Shown here piece by piece: positions 8,273 through 17,295 of a stretch of 64,000 bases of DNA. The notes beneath the pieces were generated by a model, which was not told the DNA's origin, did not search any database, and saw nothing but the letters and a program-made list of their open reading frames with translations. Origin of the DNA: Mycobacterium sp. KBS0706. Lineage in GTDB: Bacteria > Pseudomonadota > Alphaproteobacteria > DSM-16000 > Inquilinaceae. The DNA lies in NCBI RefSeq assembly GCF_005938675.2, contig NZ_VCCH02000036.1, forward strand, positions 1-64,000, in the 5' to 3' direction. A program made the position numbers and the translations under genes. How positions within the stretch are numbered: position 1 is the first letter of the stretch; every line of letters starts with the position of its first letter.

Positions 8273-10270
8273 ATGGACCAGGATTCCACCCTTTCGCGCG
8301 TTCAGCGCTACGAGCAGCAGGACGACCGCAGCAGCAACGCTTCCGACAACCCGACCATGGGCGACATCGTCAATGCCCGCTTCGGCCGGCGCGGCATGCT
8401 GCGCGGCGCCCTGGCCGTCTCGGCGATCAGCGCGGTGGTGGGGCCGGCGGCGTTCCTGTCGAACAGCCGCCCGGCCCAGGCCGCCTCCGCCTCGCGCTAC
8501 GTGTTCGAGGAGCTCGAAGCCGGCGTCGACGCCAAGCACCATGTGGCCAAGGGCTACGACGCCGACATCCTGATCCGTTGGGGCGACCCGGTGGTGAAGG
8601 GCGCGCCCGCCTTCGACGTGCAGAAGCAGACTGCCGCGGCGCAGGAGAAGCAGTTCGGCTACAACAACGACTATATCGGCTATGTGCCGCTGCCGCTGGG
8701 CTCGACCTCGAGCGACCACGGCCTACTGGTGGTGAACCACGAATACACCGACGCCGCGATCATGTTCCCCGGCCTCGCCGACGCCAAGGGCGAGTTCGAG
8801 CTGTCGCAGCAGAGCAAGGAGCAGGTCGACATCGAGATGGCCGCGCACGGCCAGTCTGTGATCGAGATCAAGCGCGGCGCCGACGGCAAATGGGCCGTGG
8901 TGCCCGACAGCGCCTATGGCCGCCGTATCACCGCGCTTTCGACCGAGTTCCTGGTCACCGGCCCGGCCGCCGGCCATGACCGGCTGAAGACCTCGGCCGA
9001 CAAGACCGGCACCAAGGTGATCGGCACCATCAACAACTGCGCCGGCGGCACCACCCCCTGGGGCACCACGGTGCACGCCGAGGAGAACTTCAACGGCTAT
9101 TTCGGCGGCGAGCTGAAGGACGACCATCCGGAAGCCCGCAACTACAAGCGCTACGGCATGGGCGAGGCGGAGTACGGCTGGAGCCTGCACCATGACCGCT
9201 TCGATGTGGTCAAGGAGCCGAACGAGGCGAACCGCTTCGGCTGGATCGTCGAGATCGACCCGACCGACCCGACCTCGACCCCGAAGAAGCGCACCGCGCT
9301 GGGCCGCTTCAAGCATGAAGGCGCCGAGAGCATCGTCGCCAAGGACGGCCGCGTCGTCGTCTACATGGGCGACGACCAGCGCTTCGACTACCTGTACAAG
9401 TTCGTCACCGCCGGCACGTTCAACCTGAACGACCGCAAGGCGAACATGGACCTGCTGGACCAGGGCACGCTGTACGTCGCCAAGTTCGACGCCGACGGCA
9501 AGGTCGCCTGGATGCCGGTGGTGTTCGGCCAGGGCCCGCTGACCGAGGCCAACGGCTTCAAGAGCCAGGCCGACGTGCTGATCGAGACCCGCCGAGCCGC
9601 CGATCTGCTGGGCGCCACCAAGATGGACCGGCCGGAGGACGTGCAGCCGAACCCGGTGAACGGCAAGGTCTATGTCATCCTGACCAACAACGACAAGCGC
9701 AAGGCCGAGCAGGTCGACGCCGCCAATCCGCGGCCGGAGAACAAGTTCGGCCACATCGTCGAGATCACCCCGGCCGATGGCGACCACACCGCCACCGCCG
9801 CCGCCTGGGACCTGCTGGTGAAGTGCGGCGACCCGAGCGTCGCCGCGGTCGGCGCCACCTTCCACCCCGGCACCAGCAAGAACGGCTGGTTCGGGTCGCC
9901 CGACAATTGCGAGATCGACGCCGACGGCCGGCTGTGGGTCGCCACCGACGGCAACAACTTCAAATACAGCGGTCGCGCCGACGGCATCTGGGGGCTTGAG
10001 ACCGAGGGCGAGGCCCGCGGCACCGGCAAGCTGTTCTTCCGCGTCCCGGTCGGCGCCGAGATGTGCGGCCCGAAGATCACCCCCGACCTGGCCACCTTCT
10101 TCGTCGCGGTGCAGCATCCGGGCGAAGGCGGCAAGGAATGGCCGGAATTCGGCCGCCCCAGCACCTTCGCCGATCCGTCGACCCGCTGGCCGGACTTCCA
10201 GGACGGCGTGCCGCCGCGCCCCTCGGTGGTGGTGATCACCAAGCAGGGCGGCGGCAAGATCGGAGTTTGA
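8273..10270 (+). CDS. phoX: PhoX-family alkaline phosphatase
   Basis: A secreted phosphatase that releases inorganic phosphate from organic esters. Well-studied PhoX enzymes use iron and calcium. The 665-residue protein is exported folded by Tat: the motif FGRRGMLRG at about residues 38-46 is followed by a hydrophobic run and RPAQA. The mature part is a DUF839-type beta-propeller, with HGLLVVNHEYTDAA, NNCAGGTTPWGT, HEGAESI, DDQRFDYLYKF, MDRPEDVQPNP and FGSPDNCEIDADGRLW in family order. The start at 8273 gives the usual long n-region before the twin arginines. Phosphate-starvation control is expected, and a weak Pho-box-like site lies upstream. A strong terminator follows about 160 bp after the stop. 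Confidence 0.95.
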   Translation: MDQDSTLSRVQRYEQQDDRSSNASDNPTMGDIVNARFGRRGMLRGALAVSAISAVVGPAAFLSNSRPAQAASASRYVFEELEAGVDAKHHVAKGYDADILIRWGDPVVKGAPAFDVQKQTAAAQEKQFGYNNDYIGYVPLPLGSTSSDHGLLVVNHEYTDAAIMFPGLADAKGEFELSQQSKEQVDIEMAAHGQSVIEIKRGADGKWAVVPDSAYGRRITALSTEFLVTGPAAGHDRLKTSADKTGTKVIGTINNCAGGTTPWGTTVHAEENFNGYFGGELKDDHPEARNYKRYGMGEAEYGWSLHHDRFDVVKEPNEANRFGWIVEIDPTDPTSTPKKRTALGRFKHEGAESIVAKDGRVVVYMGDDQRFDYLYKFVTAGTFNLNDRKANMDLLDQGTLYVAKFDADGKVAWMPVVFGQGPLTEANGFKSQADVLIETRRAADLLGATKMDRPEDVQPNPVNGKVYVILTNNDKRKAEQVDAANPRPENKFGHIVEITPADGDHTATAAAWDLLVKCGDPSVAAVGATFHPGTSKNGWFGSPDNCEIDADGRLWVATDGNNFKYSGRADGIWGLETEGEARGTGKLFFRVPVGAEMCGPKITPDLATFFVAVQHPGEGGKEWPEFGRPSTFADPSTRWPDFQDGVPPRPSVVVITKQGGGKIGV

Positions 10271-10306
10271 GGTTCAGAAAGTACGCGTAACTGCCTGACA
10301 ATTCCT

Positions 10307-10402
10307 CATTGCGACCCCGGCCTTGAGCCGGGGGAAGCAATTCGGGGGCGCAAGAGCGGCGACATGGATTGTTTCGTCCGCTTCGCCTCCTCGCAATGAC
10401 GG
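10307..10402. repeat. Dispersed palindromic repeat, family B (copy 1)
   Basis: A roughly 96-bp element with ends CATTGCGA / TCGCAATG and an interior hairpin (CAATT...GATTG with GGCGCAAGAGCGG between). It shares its right end, CTCCTCGCAATGACGG, with the copy at 37394-37480. Confidence 0.7.
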
Positions 10403-10426
10403 TTCAGGCTTCTGAGAAGCAGCACG

Positions 10427-10457
10427 AACCTCCCCGCTCCGGCGGGGAGGTTTTTTT
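10427..10457 (+). terminator. Rho-independent terminator downstream of phoX
   Basis: An 11-bp perfect stem (AACCTCCCCGC / GCGGGGAGGTT) with a 4-nt loop is followed by a run of seven T. It is the only intrinsic terminator between phoX and the next gene. Confidence 0.88.
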
Positions 10458-10544
10458 GTCGCCGCCTTGCACTCCGTCTTGCCGCCGGGCGAGGTCCTAT
10501 CGATATTGGGGCCCAGCCCGCGAGACGATCGGACCACACGGACC

Positions 10545-10943
10545 ATGAGACGCCTGAACGCGGCCACCGCGGCCGCCATCATCGCCCTGCTCGGGCTGAT
10601 CAGCGCCGCCCGGGCGCAGAGCAACGACCTGTATGTGCTTGGCATCGCTCTGTTCGTCGCCTGCATCGGCGTCGTCATGCTGCTGATCAAGCAGCATTTC
10701 GACGCCCGCGAGAACCGGCCGAGCGGCGCCTTCCTGCCGAGCGAGCCGGACTCCTGCTTCGTGGTGACCTTCCTGCTCGGCCTCCTGGCCGTGGTCGGGC
10801 TGATCGCGGCGACCTCGCCCGAGTTGTACCGGGTCGGGCTGGGCGTGTTCGCCGTCAGCATCATCGGCGCCGGCGCGGCGCTGAAGCGGGGCTACGACCT
10901 GATCGACCGCGGCCACGCCGAGGACCATGCGGATGCGCATTGA
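10545..10943 (+). CDS. Small membrane protein, unknown function
   Basis: A 132-residue protein I do not recognise. Hydrophobic segments lie at about residues 7-24 (signal peptide or first membrane span, ending SAARAQS), 29-47 (LYVLGIALFVACIGVVMLL), 72-90 (CFVVTFLLGLLAVVGLIAA) and 96-113. It probably spans the inner membrane three or four times. The C-terminus is acidic and histidine-rich (RGHAEDHADAH), which could bind metal, but that is speculation. It stands alone after the phoX terminator. The ATG at 10545 follows GGACC rather than a strong ribosome site. Confidence 0.65.
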   Translation: MRRLNAATAAAIIALLGLISAARAQSNDLYVLGIALFVACIGVVMLLIKQHFDARENRPSGAFLPSEPDSCFVVTFLLGLLAVVGLIAATSPELYRVGLGVFAVSIIGAGAALKRGYDLIDRGHAEDHADAH

Positions 10944-10994
10944 AGCCATGCGTTGCGACGGCCCGTCGCAGCTCCGAACCCCGCCTTCGGTTGC

Positions 10995-11023
10995 TTGACA
11001 ATTTTGAATTCGCTACCAAATCC
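10995..11023 (+). promoter_or_regulatory. Putative promoter of the candidate small RNA
   Basis: A perfect TTGACA at 10995-11000 is followed, after 17 nt, by a poor AAATCC. Transcription would begin around 11028-11031, just before the first hairpin of the candidate small RNA. The -10 box is weak, as is common in alphaproteobacteria. Confidence 0.45.
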
Positions 11024-11027
11024 ATAG

Positions 11028-11188
11028 GGCGGCCGGCGATGGCTCGTCCCCCCAGCCATCGCCAAGATCCTCCGATGGGATCGATTTAGCCGTCAGCCAG
11101 GCCGAACGCTCCCTCCCCTCCGAGCGGATCGACCAGGCTTAAGAACGGCCCCGACGCTTCCCCCCGCGTCGGGGCCACTTCTTTTTCT
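11028..11188 (+). ncRNA. Candidate small RNA with C-rich hairpin loops
   Basis: This 160-nt segment has no credible ORF but a strong RNA layout. Hairpin 1 (11035-11063) has a 10-bp perfect stem, GGCGATGGCT / AGCCATCGCC, closing the loop CGTCCCCCC. A small hairpin (11066-11082, GATCC/GGATC) follows. Hairpin 3 (11107-11126, CGCTC/GAGCG) presents the loop CCTCCCCTCC. The last is a terminator whose loop is also C-rich. Loops of this kind are complementary to Shine-Dalgarno sequences and characterise the CcsR and alpha-r14 small RNAs of alphaproteobacteria, so it may repress translation of several mRNAs. A TTGACA box sits at the right distance upstream. The function is inferred; I cannot say which family, if any, it belongs to. 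Confidence 0.6.
11147..11185 (+). terminator. Rho-independent terminator of the candidate small RNA
   Basis: An 11-bp perfect stem (GGCCCCGACGC / GCGTCGGGGCC) with loop TTCCCCCC is followed by ACTTCTTTTT. No protein-coding gene ends nearby, which argues that it terminates a non-coding transcript. Confidence 0.85.
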
Positions 11189-11384
11189 GCTTCAAGATCC
11201 AGCCGAAACACATTGGATTTTATGGACTCCGGCTGGAGTGCCGGCGCTTGCTCAGGACCGGCCACTTTCGGTTCTGTCGTTTCCCGTCGGATTTCCTTCG
11301 CCAAAGCGATTGACAAGCCCTTCGCAGCGCAACATGGATGCTTAACGCAGTTGCAGCATCGCGGCTGCCGCACGGGGAGGCACC

Positions 11385-14342
11385 ATGCCGGATACGCGCC
11401 CAGCCACGCCTCGGCCGGAGGATCGGACGACACCCCTCGCCCGCGAGCTGACGCAGCTGCTGAAGCGCTACGAGAAATCCCAGCGCGAGGACCCCTTCGC
11501 CAACCCGATCCAGCATCTGGCGCTGGAGCTGTCGCGGCGCCTGGCCGACGGCAAGCTGGGTTATCGCGACATCGAGGAGCTGATCGGCCATCTGACGACC
11601 GAGGGCTTCAGCCACCGCGCCGCCCGGCTCGGCCGGTATCTCGGCGAGACCGGGCCCGAGGCCAATGACGCGACGCTGCGCGCCCTGTTCCTGCGCCTGG
11701 CGAAGGACGCCAAGGGCAAGACCGTGCCCTTCGCCGCCTTCCGCCGCCGGGTCGAGAGCGAGGCCTTCGGTGCCGTCTTCACCGCCCATCCGACCTTCAA
11801 CCTGTCCGGCGCCCTGATGGCCGACCTGGCGGTGCTGGCGGTCGGCCGCAGCCCCGACGGCACGCCGCTGAGCGACGAGGCCCGGACTGCCCTGCTGGCC
11901 CGCGCCGCCGCGGTCGAGCACCGGCCGGACGAGGATCTGAGCCTGGCGCGCGAGCACGCCCTGTCGCTCGACGCCATCGCCAATGCCCGCGCCGCGCTGG
12001 GCCGGGCCTGGGGCATCCTGCTGGACGTCGCCCGCGACGCCTTTCCCGAGGATTGGCGCAGCCTGACGCCGCGGCTGGTCACGCTGGCCTCCTGGGTCGG
12101 CTACGACCTCGACGGCCGCTCCGACATCCGCTGGACCGACACGCTGCACAAGCGCCTGCTGGTCCAGGCGGCCCAGCTCGACCACTATTTGTCCGAGGTG
12201 CGGGCGATCCGGTCCGGGGTGCCGCGCGGCGCCGCCGACCTCATGGAAACGCTGGACCTGCTGGAGAGCCGGGTGGCGCTGGCCATCGCCCAGATCCGGG
12301 ACGAGGTCGCCGCCTTCGCCGTGGCCGATCCCGGCTCGGCCGCCGGGCGCGAGCAGATTCGCGTCATCAGCCAGCGCATCCATGCCGGCCAGGCGCTGCG
12401 CCTGACCGAATCCGCCAGCCTGATCGCGATCGTCGACCGGGCGCTGGAGCGCACCGACGACCCCGATTTGTCGCGCCGCTTCTGCCTGCTGCGGGCCGAG
12501 CTGGCGACGCATGGGCTGGGTGCCGCCCACAGCCATGTGCGGATCAACGCCACCCAGGTGCACAATGCCATCCGCAAGGCGGTCGGGATGGTGTCCGACC
12601 CGAACGATCCGCGCTACCGGCAATCCTATCTCGACCGGCTGAACGCGCTGCTCGACGCGGTCGAGCCGATGACGGTCAATTTCGGCTCGCTGTTGTCGGA
12701 GCGCACCTCGGTCAAGCGCCTGTTCATGCTGCTGGCGCAGATGCTGAAATACAACGACCGCTCGGCGCCGATCCGCTTCCTGATCGCCGAGAGCGAGAGT
12801 GCCCTGACCTGCCTGACCGCCCTGTACTACGCCCGGCTGTTCGGGGTCGACGGCATGGTCGACATCTCGCCGCTGTTCGAGACCGAGAAGGCGCTGGAAA
12901 ATGGCAGCCGGATCATCGAGCAGCTGCTGGAGAACCCGCACTATCGCGCCTATGTCCAACGCCGCGGCCGCGTCTGCGTCCAGACCGGATACTCCGACGC
13001 CGGCCGCTATCTCGGCCAGACACCGGCTGGCGCCTCAATCGAGCGGCTGCGCCTCAGGCTGATCCGGGTGATCGCCAAGGCCGGGCTGCCGGACGTGCAG
13101 CTCTTGATCTTCGACACCCATGGCGAGTCGATCGGCCGCGGCTGCCATCCGGGCGGCATCGCCGACCGGCTGTCCTATGTCGACCCGCCGGCGACCCGCG
13201 CCTTCATGGCCAGCCAGGGCGTCGGTTTCAAGCAGGAGGTCAGCTTCCAGGGCGGCGATGGCTATCTCTACTTCGCCCATCCCGACATGGCCTATGCCGT
13301 GGTCACCCGCATCCTCGAGCACATCCTGGCCGAGGTCGACGGCACCCAGGACGGCAAGGTGGCGGACGACCCGTTCTATGACGAAGCCTCCTATATCCGC
13401 GAGTTCTTCACCACGGTGAAGGAGTTCCAGGTCCGGCTGATGGAGAGCCGCGACTACGGCGTGCTGCTGCAGGCGCTGGGCCCGAACCTCCTGTTCCCCT
13501 CCGGCAGCCGCGCCACCAAGCGGCAGCACGAGGACCCGAGCGAGCTGGACCACGCCATGCCGTCGCAGCTGCGCGCGATCCCGCACAACGCGATCCTGAT
13601 GCAGCTGGGCCTCATGGCCAACAGCGTCGGCGGCGCCGGCGCCGCCATCGCCAAGGACCCGGAGCGGTTCCGCGAGCTCTACGCCGCCTCGCCGCGGTTC
13701 CGGCAGTTGATCGGCATCGTCACCTACGGCGCCTCGGCCAGCAACCCGGCGGCGATGAGATCCTATATCGACGCGCTCGACCCCGGATCCTGGATCACCC
13801 GCGCCGCCGCCACCGGCGACCGCGAGCAGGCGGACCGGATGGTGGCCCTGTCCGGCCATCTCGAGCCGATGCCGGTGTATGAGCGGCAGAGCCGGGTGTT
13901 CCGCGCCCTGCACAAAGACTTCATCCTGCTGCGCGAGGGGCTGGAAAGCATCGCCGAGCAGTCGCCGCATGTCGACGCCGCCAGCCGCGACGCACTGGCC
14001 GTGCTGCACGCGGTGCGCTTGGCGCTGATCCAGGAGATCTTCCTGCTGGCGATGCGGATTCCGGAATTCTCCAGCCGGCACAACCTGACCCTGAAGCAGG
14101 TGATCGCCCGGGTCCTGCATCTCGACGTGCTGCCGGCGGTGACCTCGCTGGAGGAGATCTTCCCGCTGACCGAGGACACCATCGCCGTGGCCGATTTCGG
14201 CGAGACCGCGACCTACCGCTCGGATGAGAGCCAGAACTACCAGTTCGAGAACGAGCGGATCTTCCGCCCGATGCGGCAGCTCTACGGCCTGGTGCGCCGG
14301 GTCTCGGCCGCGGTGGTGCACCGGACCGGCTTCTTCGGCTGA
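11385..14342 (+). CDS. Phosphoenolpyruvate carboxylase homologue (divergent)
   Basis: A 985-residue member of the PEP carboxylase family, whose classical members form oxaloacetate from PEP and bicarbonate. Family landmarks are the catalytic-histidine block FTAHPTFNLS (His135), GYDLDGRSDIRW near residue 243, the long mid region, VCVQTGYSDAGRYLG near residue 535, HGESIGRGCHPG (His579) and VSFQGGDGYLYF. Several differ from the classical enzyme: AHPTF instead of AHPTE, GYSDAGRYLG instead of GYSDSAKDAG, and HGESIGRG instead of HGRGGSIGRGG. The C-terminus is RTGFFG rather than the usual RNTG. Activity as a carboxylase is therefore unproven. The ATG at 11385 follows GGGGAGG at ideal spacing. It is convergent with the RTX gene. 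Confidence 0.78.
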   Translation: MPDTRPATPRPEDRTTPLARELTQLLKRYEKSQREDPFANPIQHLALELSRRLADGKLGYRDIEELIGHLTTEGFSHRAARLGRYLGETGPEANDATLRALFLRLAKDAKGKTVPFAAFRRRVESEAFGAVFTAHPTFNLSGALMADLAVLAVGRSPDGTPLSDEARTALLARAAAVEHRPDEDLSLAREHALSLDAIANARAALGRAWGILLDVARDAFPEDWRSLTPRLVTLASWVGYDLDGRSDIRWTDTLHKRLLVQAAQLDHYLSEVRAIRSGVPRGAADLMETLDLLESRVALAIAQIRDEVAAFAVADPGSAAGREQIRVISQRIHAGQALRLTESASLIAIVDRALERTDDPDLSRRFCLLRAELATHGLGAAHSHVRINATQVHNAIRKAVGMVSDPNDPRYRQSYLDRLNALLDAVEPMTVNFGSLLSERTSVKRLFMLLAQMLKYNDRSAPIRFLIAESESALTCLTALYYARLFGVDGMVDISPLFETEKALENGSRIIEQLLENPHYRAYVQRRGRVCVQTGYSDAGRYLGQTPAGASIERLRLRLIRVIAKAGLPDVQLLIFDTHGESIGRGCHPGGIADRLSYVDPPATRAFMASQGVGFKQEVSFQGGDGYLYFAHPDMAYAVVTRILEHILAEVDGTQDGKVADDPFYDEASYIREFFTTVKEFQVRLMESRDYGVLLQALGPNLLFPSGSRATKRQHEDPSELDHAMPSQLRAIPHNAILMQLGLMANSVGGAGAAIAKDPERFRELYAASPRFRQLIGIVTYGASASNPAAMRSYIDALDPGSWITRAAATGDREQADRMVALSGHLEPMPVYERQSRVFRALHKDFILLREGLESIAEQSPHVDAASRDALAVLHAVRLALIQEIFLLAMRIPEFSSRHNLTLKQVIARVLHLDVLPAVTSLEEIFPLTEDTIAVADFGETATYRSDESQNYQFENERIFRPMRQLYGLVRRVSAAVVHRTGFFG

Positions 14343-14347
14343 AAGCG

Positions 14348-14370
14348 GGGCGAGGGCCGACCCCTCGCCC
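14348..14370. terminator. Hairpin between convergent genes, possible bidirectional terminator
   Basis: A 9-bp perfect stem (GGGCGAGGG / CCCTCGCCC) with a 5-nt loop fills most of the 39-bp gap between two convergent genes. It has no T-tract on either strand, so the terminator call is tentative. Confidence 0.4.
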
Positions 14371-14381
14371 GGCCTGCGGCG

Positions 14382-17030
14382 TCAAAGAACGAAGTCGGTG
14401 CGGACCAGCGTAAAGGCGTTGACGACATCGATCTGCATGTCGGCGGCCTTGTCACCGTTGATGTCGACCAGCACCGACTGAACGCTGCCGCTCACCATCA
14501 CCCGCACCTCATGCCCTGCACCGGTGAAGACATTGGCCCCGAGGAAGGTGAAGGCGGTGTTGCCGTTGCCGGAGTTGCCGTCGGCATCGATGACGGAAAG
14601 GTCGATCCGGTCGCGGTCCGGGTTCCAAAAATCGGAGATCGTGTCCCGGCCCGCCGCCGCGACGGTGCTGTCGCCCACCGCGCCATACATGAACCAGTCC
14701 CCGCCGGCCCCGCCGGTCAGGACGTCAGCTCCGGAACCACCGACCATGCCATCATTGCCGTCGCCACCCTTGAGGGCGTCGTTGCCGCCGGCCCCCATGA
14801 GAGTGTCGGCGCCGCCCAGGCCCCACAGCGTGTTGGCGCCGGCATTGCCCCCGACTGTGTCGGCAAAGGCTGAGCCCTGGACGTTCTCGACGCCGGTCAG
14901 CGTGTCGCCCGCGGCATCGCCGGCGGTGCCGACCCCTGTGCCGAGGCTCAGCCGCACGGCGCCGGAGGCGTTCGCAAAATTGACGACGTCGATGCCGCTA
15001 CCGCCGTCCAGGATGTCGGCGCCGGCGCCGCCGACGAGGCTGTCATTGCCGTCGCCGCCGCGCAGCGTGTCGGTGCCCGCCTCGCCATAGAGCGCATCGT
15101 CGCCGAGCCCGCCGACGAGCCCGTCGTTTCCGGCGCGGCCCCAGAGAGTGTTGGCTCCGGCATCGCCGGTCAGCATGTCGGCATAGGCGGTGCCGCCGAC
15201 CGTCTCGATGCCGGACAGGACATCGCCCTGGGCGTTGCCGCCGGACGCGGTCCCGGCGCCGAGATTGATCGCCACGCCGGTGGCGTTGCGGGCGGGATCG
15301 GCGTCGTAATCCGCCATGTCGGTCCCGGCGCCGCCGTCCAGCCGATCGACGCCGGCGCCGCCGAAGAGCGTGTCGTTGCCGGCACCACCGGCGAGGACGT
15401 CGTTGCCGGCACCGCCATTCAGCATGTTGGAGCCGGCATCGCCGGTGAGGGTGTCGGCGAAGGCTGTTCCAACCACCCCTTCTATGCCGACGAAGCCGTC
15501 GCCGGCGGCATCGCCGCCGCTTTTGGCGCCGGTGGCCAGGTTGATCGTCACCGCAGCGCCGGAGGTGTCATAGATCGCGACATCGTTGCCGTTGCCGCCG
15601 GTCAGGACGTCCGCCCCGACGCCGCCGACCAGCCAGTCGTCGCCGTCGCCGCCGTCGAGCCAGTCGGCGCCGCCGGCGCCGGACAGGCGATCCGACCCGG
15701 CTATACCCCACAGACCGTTGGCCCCGGCATCGCCGGCGATCGTATCGCCGAACGCCGAACCCACGACCTGCTCGATGCCGGCAAAGCTATCGCCCGCCGC
15801 ATCGCCGCTCGTGCCGCCACCGACGCCGAGCCCGAGAGCCACTCCCGCCAGGGCATCGGCGTAGTTCGCGGTGTCGATGCCGATGCCCCCGTTCAACACA
15901 TCCGCGCCGGCGCCGCCGACGAGCGTATCGTTGCCGTCGCCGCCCGCCAGGCTGTCGGTACCGTTCCCGCCCCAGAGAGCATCATTGCCGGCATTGCCGG
16001 AGAGCTGGTCATCGCCGCTTCGGCCCGATAGCGTGTTGGCACCGCCGTCGCCGGTCAGGGCATCGCTGAAGGCGGAACCGCTGACCAGTTCGATGCCGCT
16101 CAGCGTATCCCCGGCCGCGTCGCCGCCGCTGCCCATGCCGGTGGCGAGGTTGACCGTCACTCCGGCCGCGGAGGCCCCGTATTCGGCCCGGTCGGTGCCA
16201 GCACCGCCATCGAGCCGATCCGCCCCGGCACCACCCGTGAGCAGGTCGTCTCCGGCCAGTCCCCACAGCGTGTTGGTCCCGGCATTGCCAGTCAGAGCAT
16301 CGTTGAAGTTGGCGCCACGTACATTCTCGATGCCGATCAGGACGTCGCCGTCGGGTCCGGTTCCGGTGGCCAGGTTCACGGTCACCGCGAGGAAATATCG
16401 ATAGTCGACGGTGTCGATGCCGGCGCCGCCGTCGAGGCGGTCGGCATCCTGGCTTCCGATCAGGACATCGTTACCGGCGCCGCCTGAGACCGTGTCGCGG
16501 CCCGCCGCCCCGTCGAGCTCGTTATTTCCCGCATCGCCGATCAGCGTATCGCCGAACTGGCTGCCGATGACGTTTTCGATGCCGATCAGCGTGTCGCCGA
16601 CGCTGCTGGTCCCGGCCACGAGGTTGACCGTTACCTCGCGATCAGGGTTGTAGTCGGAAAAGAAGGAGGCCGTGTCGATGCCGGCTCCACCGATCAGGAT
16701 GTCGGCACCGCCATTTCCGCCAAGAATGTCATCACCAACACCGCCGTCCAACCGGTCGGCCAAATTCGCGCCCGCAAGCCTATCGTTCCCCTCCAGCCCC
16801 CAAAGATTTTGAACCGTCAGATCATCATATCTGATATTAATTAGATCATCGAAATTGGTGCCGAAAATCGTATGGCAAGTCGCTATATTCGATACAATCT
16901 CACCACCCGAGCTTCCGATATTAGCTACCGTAAAATACTCCTGTCGATAATCGGGATAATATTGGTAAAAAGCTCGAATTCCATTGGCACGGCCGCTGAG
17001 ATCGAGGACGCCATCGACAATCGGCTCCAT
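14382..17030 (-). CDS. RTX repeat calcium-binding secreted protein
   Basis: An 882-residue protein built almost entirely of GGxGxDxLxGG-type nonapeptides, which bind calcium and fold as parallel beta-rolls after type I secretion. The nonapeptide blocks alternate with seven copies of a spacer of the form [26 protein letters not shown]. The last 95 residues ([19 protein letters not shown] ... FTFLGANVF ... [13 protein letters not shown]) match the serralysin-type C-terminal domain that carries the secretion signal. There is no N-terminal signal peptide and no catalytic domain, so it may be a surface or biofilm matrix protein. The ATG at 17030 has AGGGGA upstream; an in-frame GTG at 17228 would add 66 residues. 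The first 250 bp or so are notably AT-rich. Confidence 0.88.
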   Translation of the reverse strand: MEPIVDGVLDLSGRANGIRAFYQYYPDYRQEYFTVANIGSSGGEIVSNIATCHTIFGTNFDDLINIRYDDLTVQNLWGLEGNDRLAGANLADRLDGGVGDDILGGNGGADILIGGAGIDTASFFSDYNPDREVTVNLVAGTSSVGDTLIGIENVIGSQFGDTLIGDAGNNELDGAAGRDTVSGGAGNDVLIGSQDADRLDGGAGIDTVDYRYFLAVTVNLATGTGPDGDVLIGIENVRGANFNDALTGNAGTNTLWGLAGDDLLTGGAGADRLDGGAGTDRAEYGASAAGVTVNLATGMGSGGDAAGDTLSGIELVSGSAFSDALTGDGGANTLSGRSGDDQLSGNAGNDALWGGNGTDSLAGGDGNDTLVGGAGADVLNGGIGIDTANYADALAGVALGLGVGGGTSGDAAGDSFAGIEQVVGSAFGDTIAGDAGANGLWGIAGSDRLSGAGGADWLDGGDGDDWLVGGVGADVLTGGNGNDVAIYDTSGAAVTINLATGAKSGGDAAGDGFVGIEGVVGTAFADTLTGDAGSNMLNGGAGNDVLAGGAGNDTLFGGAGVDRLDGGAGTDMADYDADPARNATGVAINLGAGTASGGNAQGDVLSGIETVGGTAYADMLTGDAGANTLWGRAGNDGLVGGLGDDALYGEAGTDTLRGGDGNDSLVGGAGADILDGGSGIDVVNFANASGAVRLSLGTGVGTAGDAAGDTLTGVENVQGSAFADTVGGNAGANTLWGLGGADTLMGAGGNDALKGGDGNDGMVGGSGADVLTGGAGGDWFMYGAVGDSTVAAAGRDTISDFWNPDRDRIDLSVIDADGNSGNGNTAFTFLGANVFTGAGHEVRVMVSGSVQSVLVDINGDKAADMQIDVVNAFTLVRTDFVL

Positions 17031-17295
17031 GAACGCTTCCCCTGTCAAATCCGGCAAGTCTATCGGTTGGCCTGGCGCCGCGCCGCCGTCACCGGATAGA
17101 TCACTATTATGAATAATTTCATATACTTTAAAATCGATCCCCCGGCAATGCCAAACGTTCCGGCACCGCGTGACAGTCGGCTCATGGCACGACGTCGTCG
17201 GGGACCGGGCGGAGGGTTCCGCGCGCACCCATCCTTCCGCCGGCGGCCGGAACCCTTTAGAACGGGATCAACCGCTTCAGCGATCGATCGAGACC

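Noticed and set aside
11030-11088. A 16-codon ORF within the candidate small RNA
   Set aside because: The ATG lies in the stem of hairpin 1 without a ribosome site, and the peptide ends within the second hairpin region.
11213-11668. Plus-strand frame spanning the gap before the PEP carboxylase homologue
   Set aside because: It runs through the strong ribosome site and N-terminus of the real gene in another frame and has no family resemblance.
14500-16700. Regularly repeated nucleotide sequence that could suggest a CRISPR array or minisatellite
   Set aside because: The repeats are degenerate, keep codon phase and translate into calcium-binding nonapeptides, so they are the RTX coding repeats.
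17031-17228. N-terminal 66-residue extension of the RTX protein from a GTG start
   Set aside because: The added sequence has no recognisable character and reaches toward pepN; the ATG at 17030 has a good ribosome site. I kept it only as an alternative.
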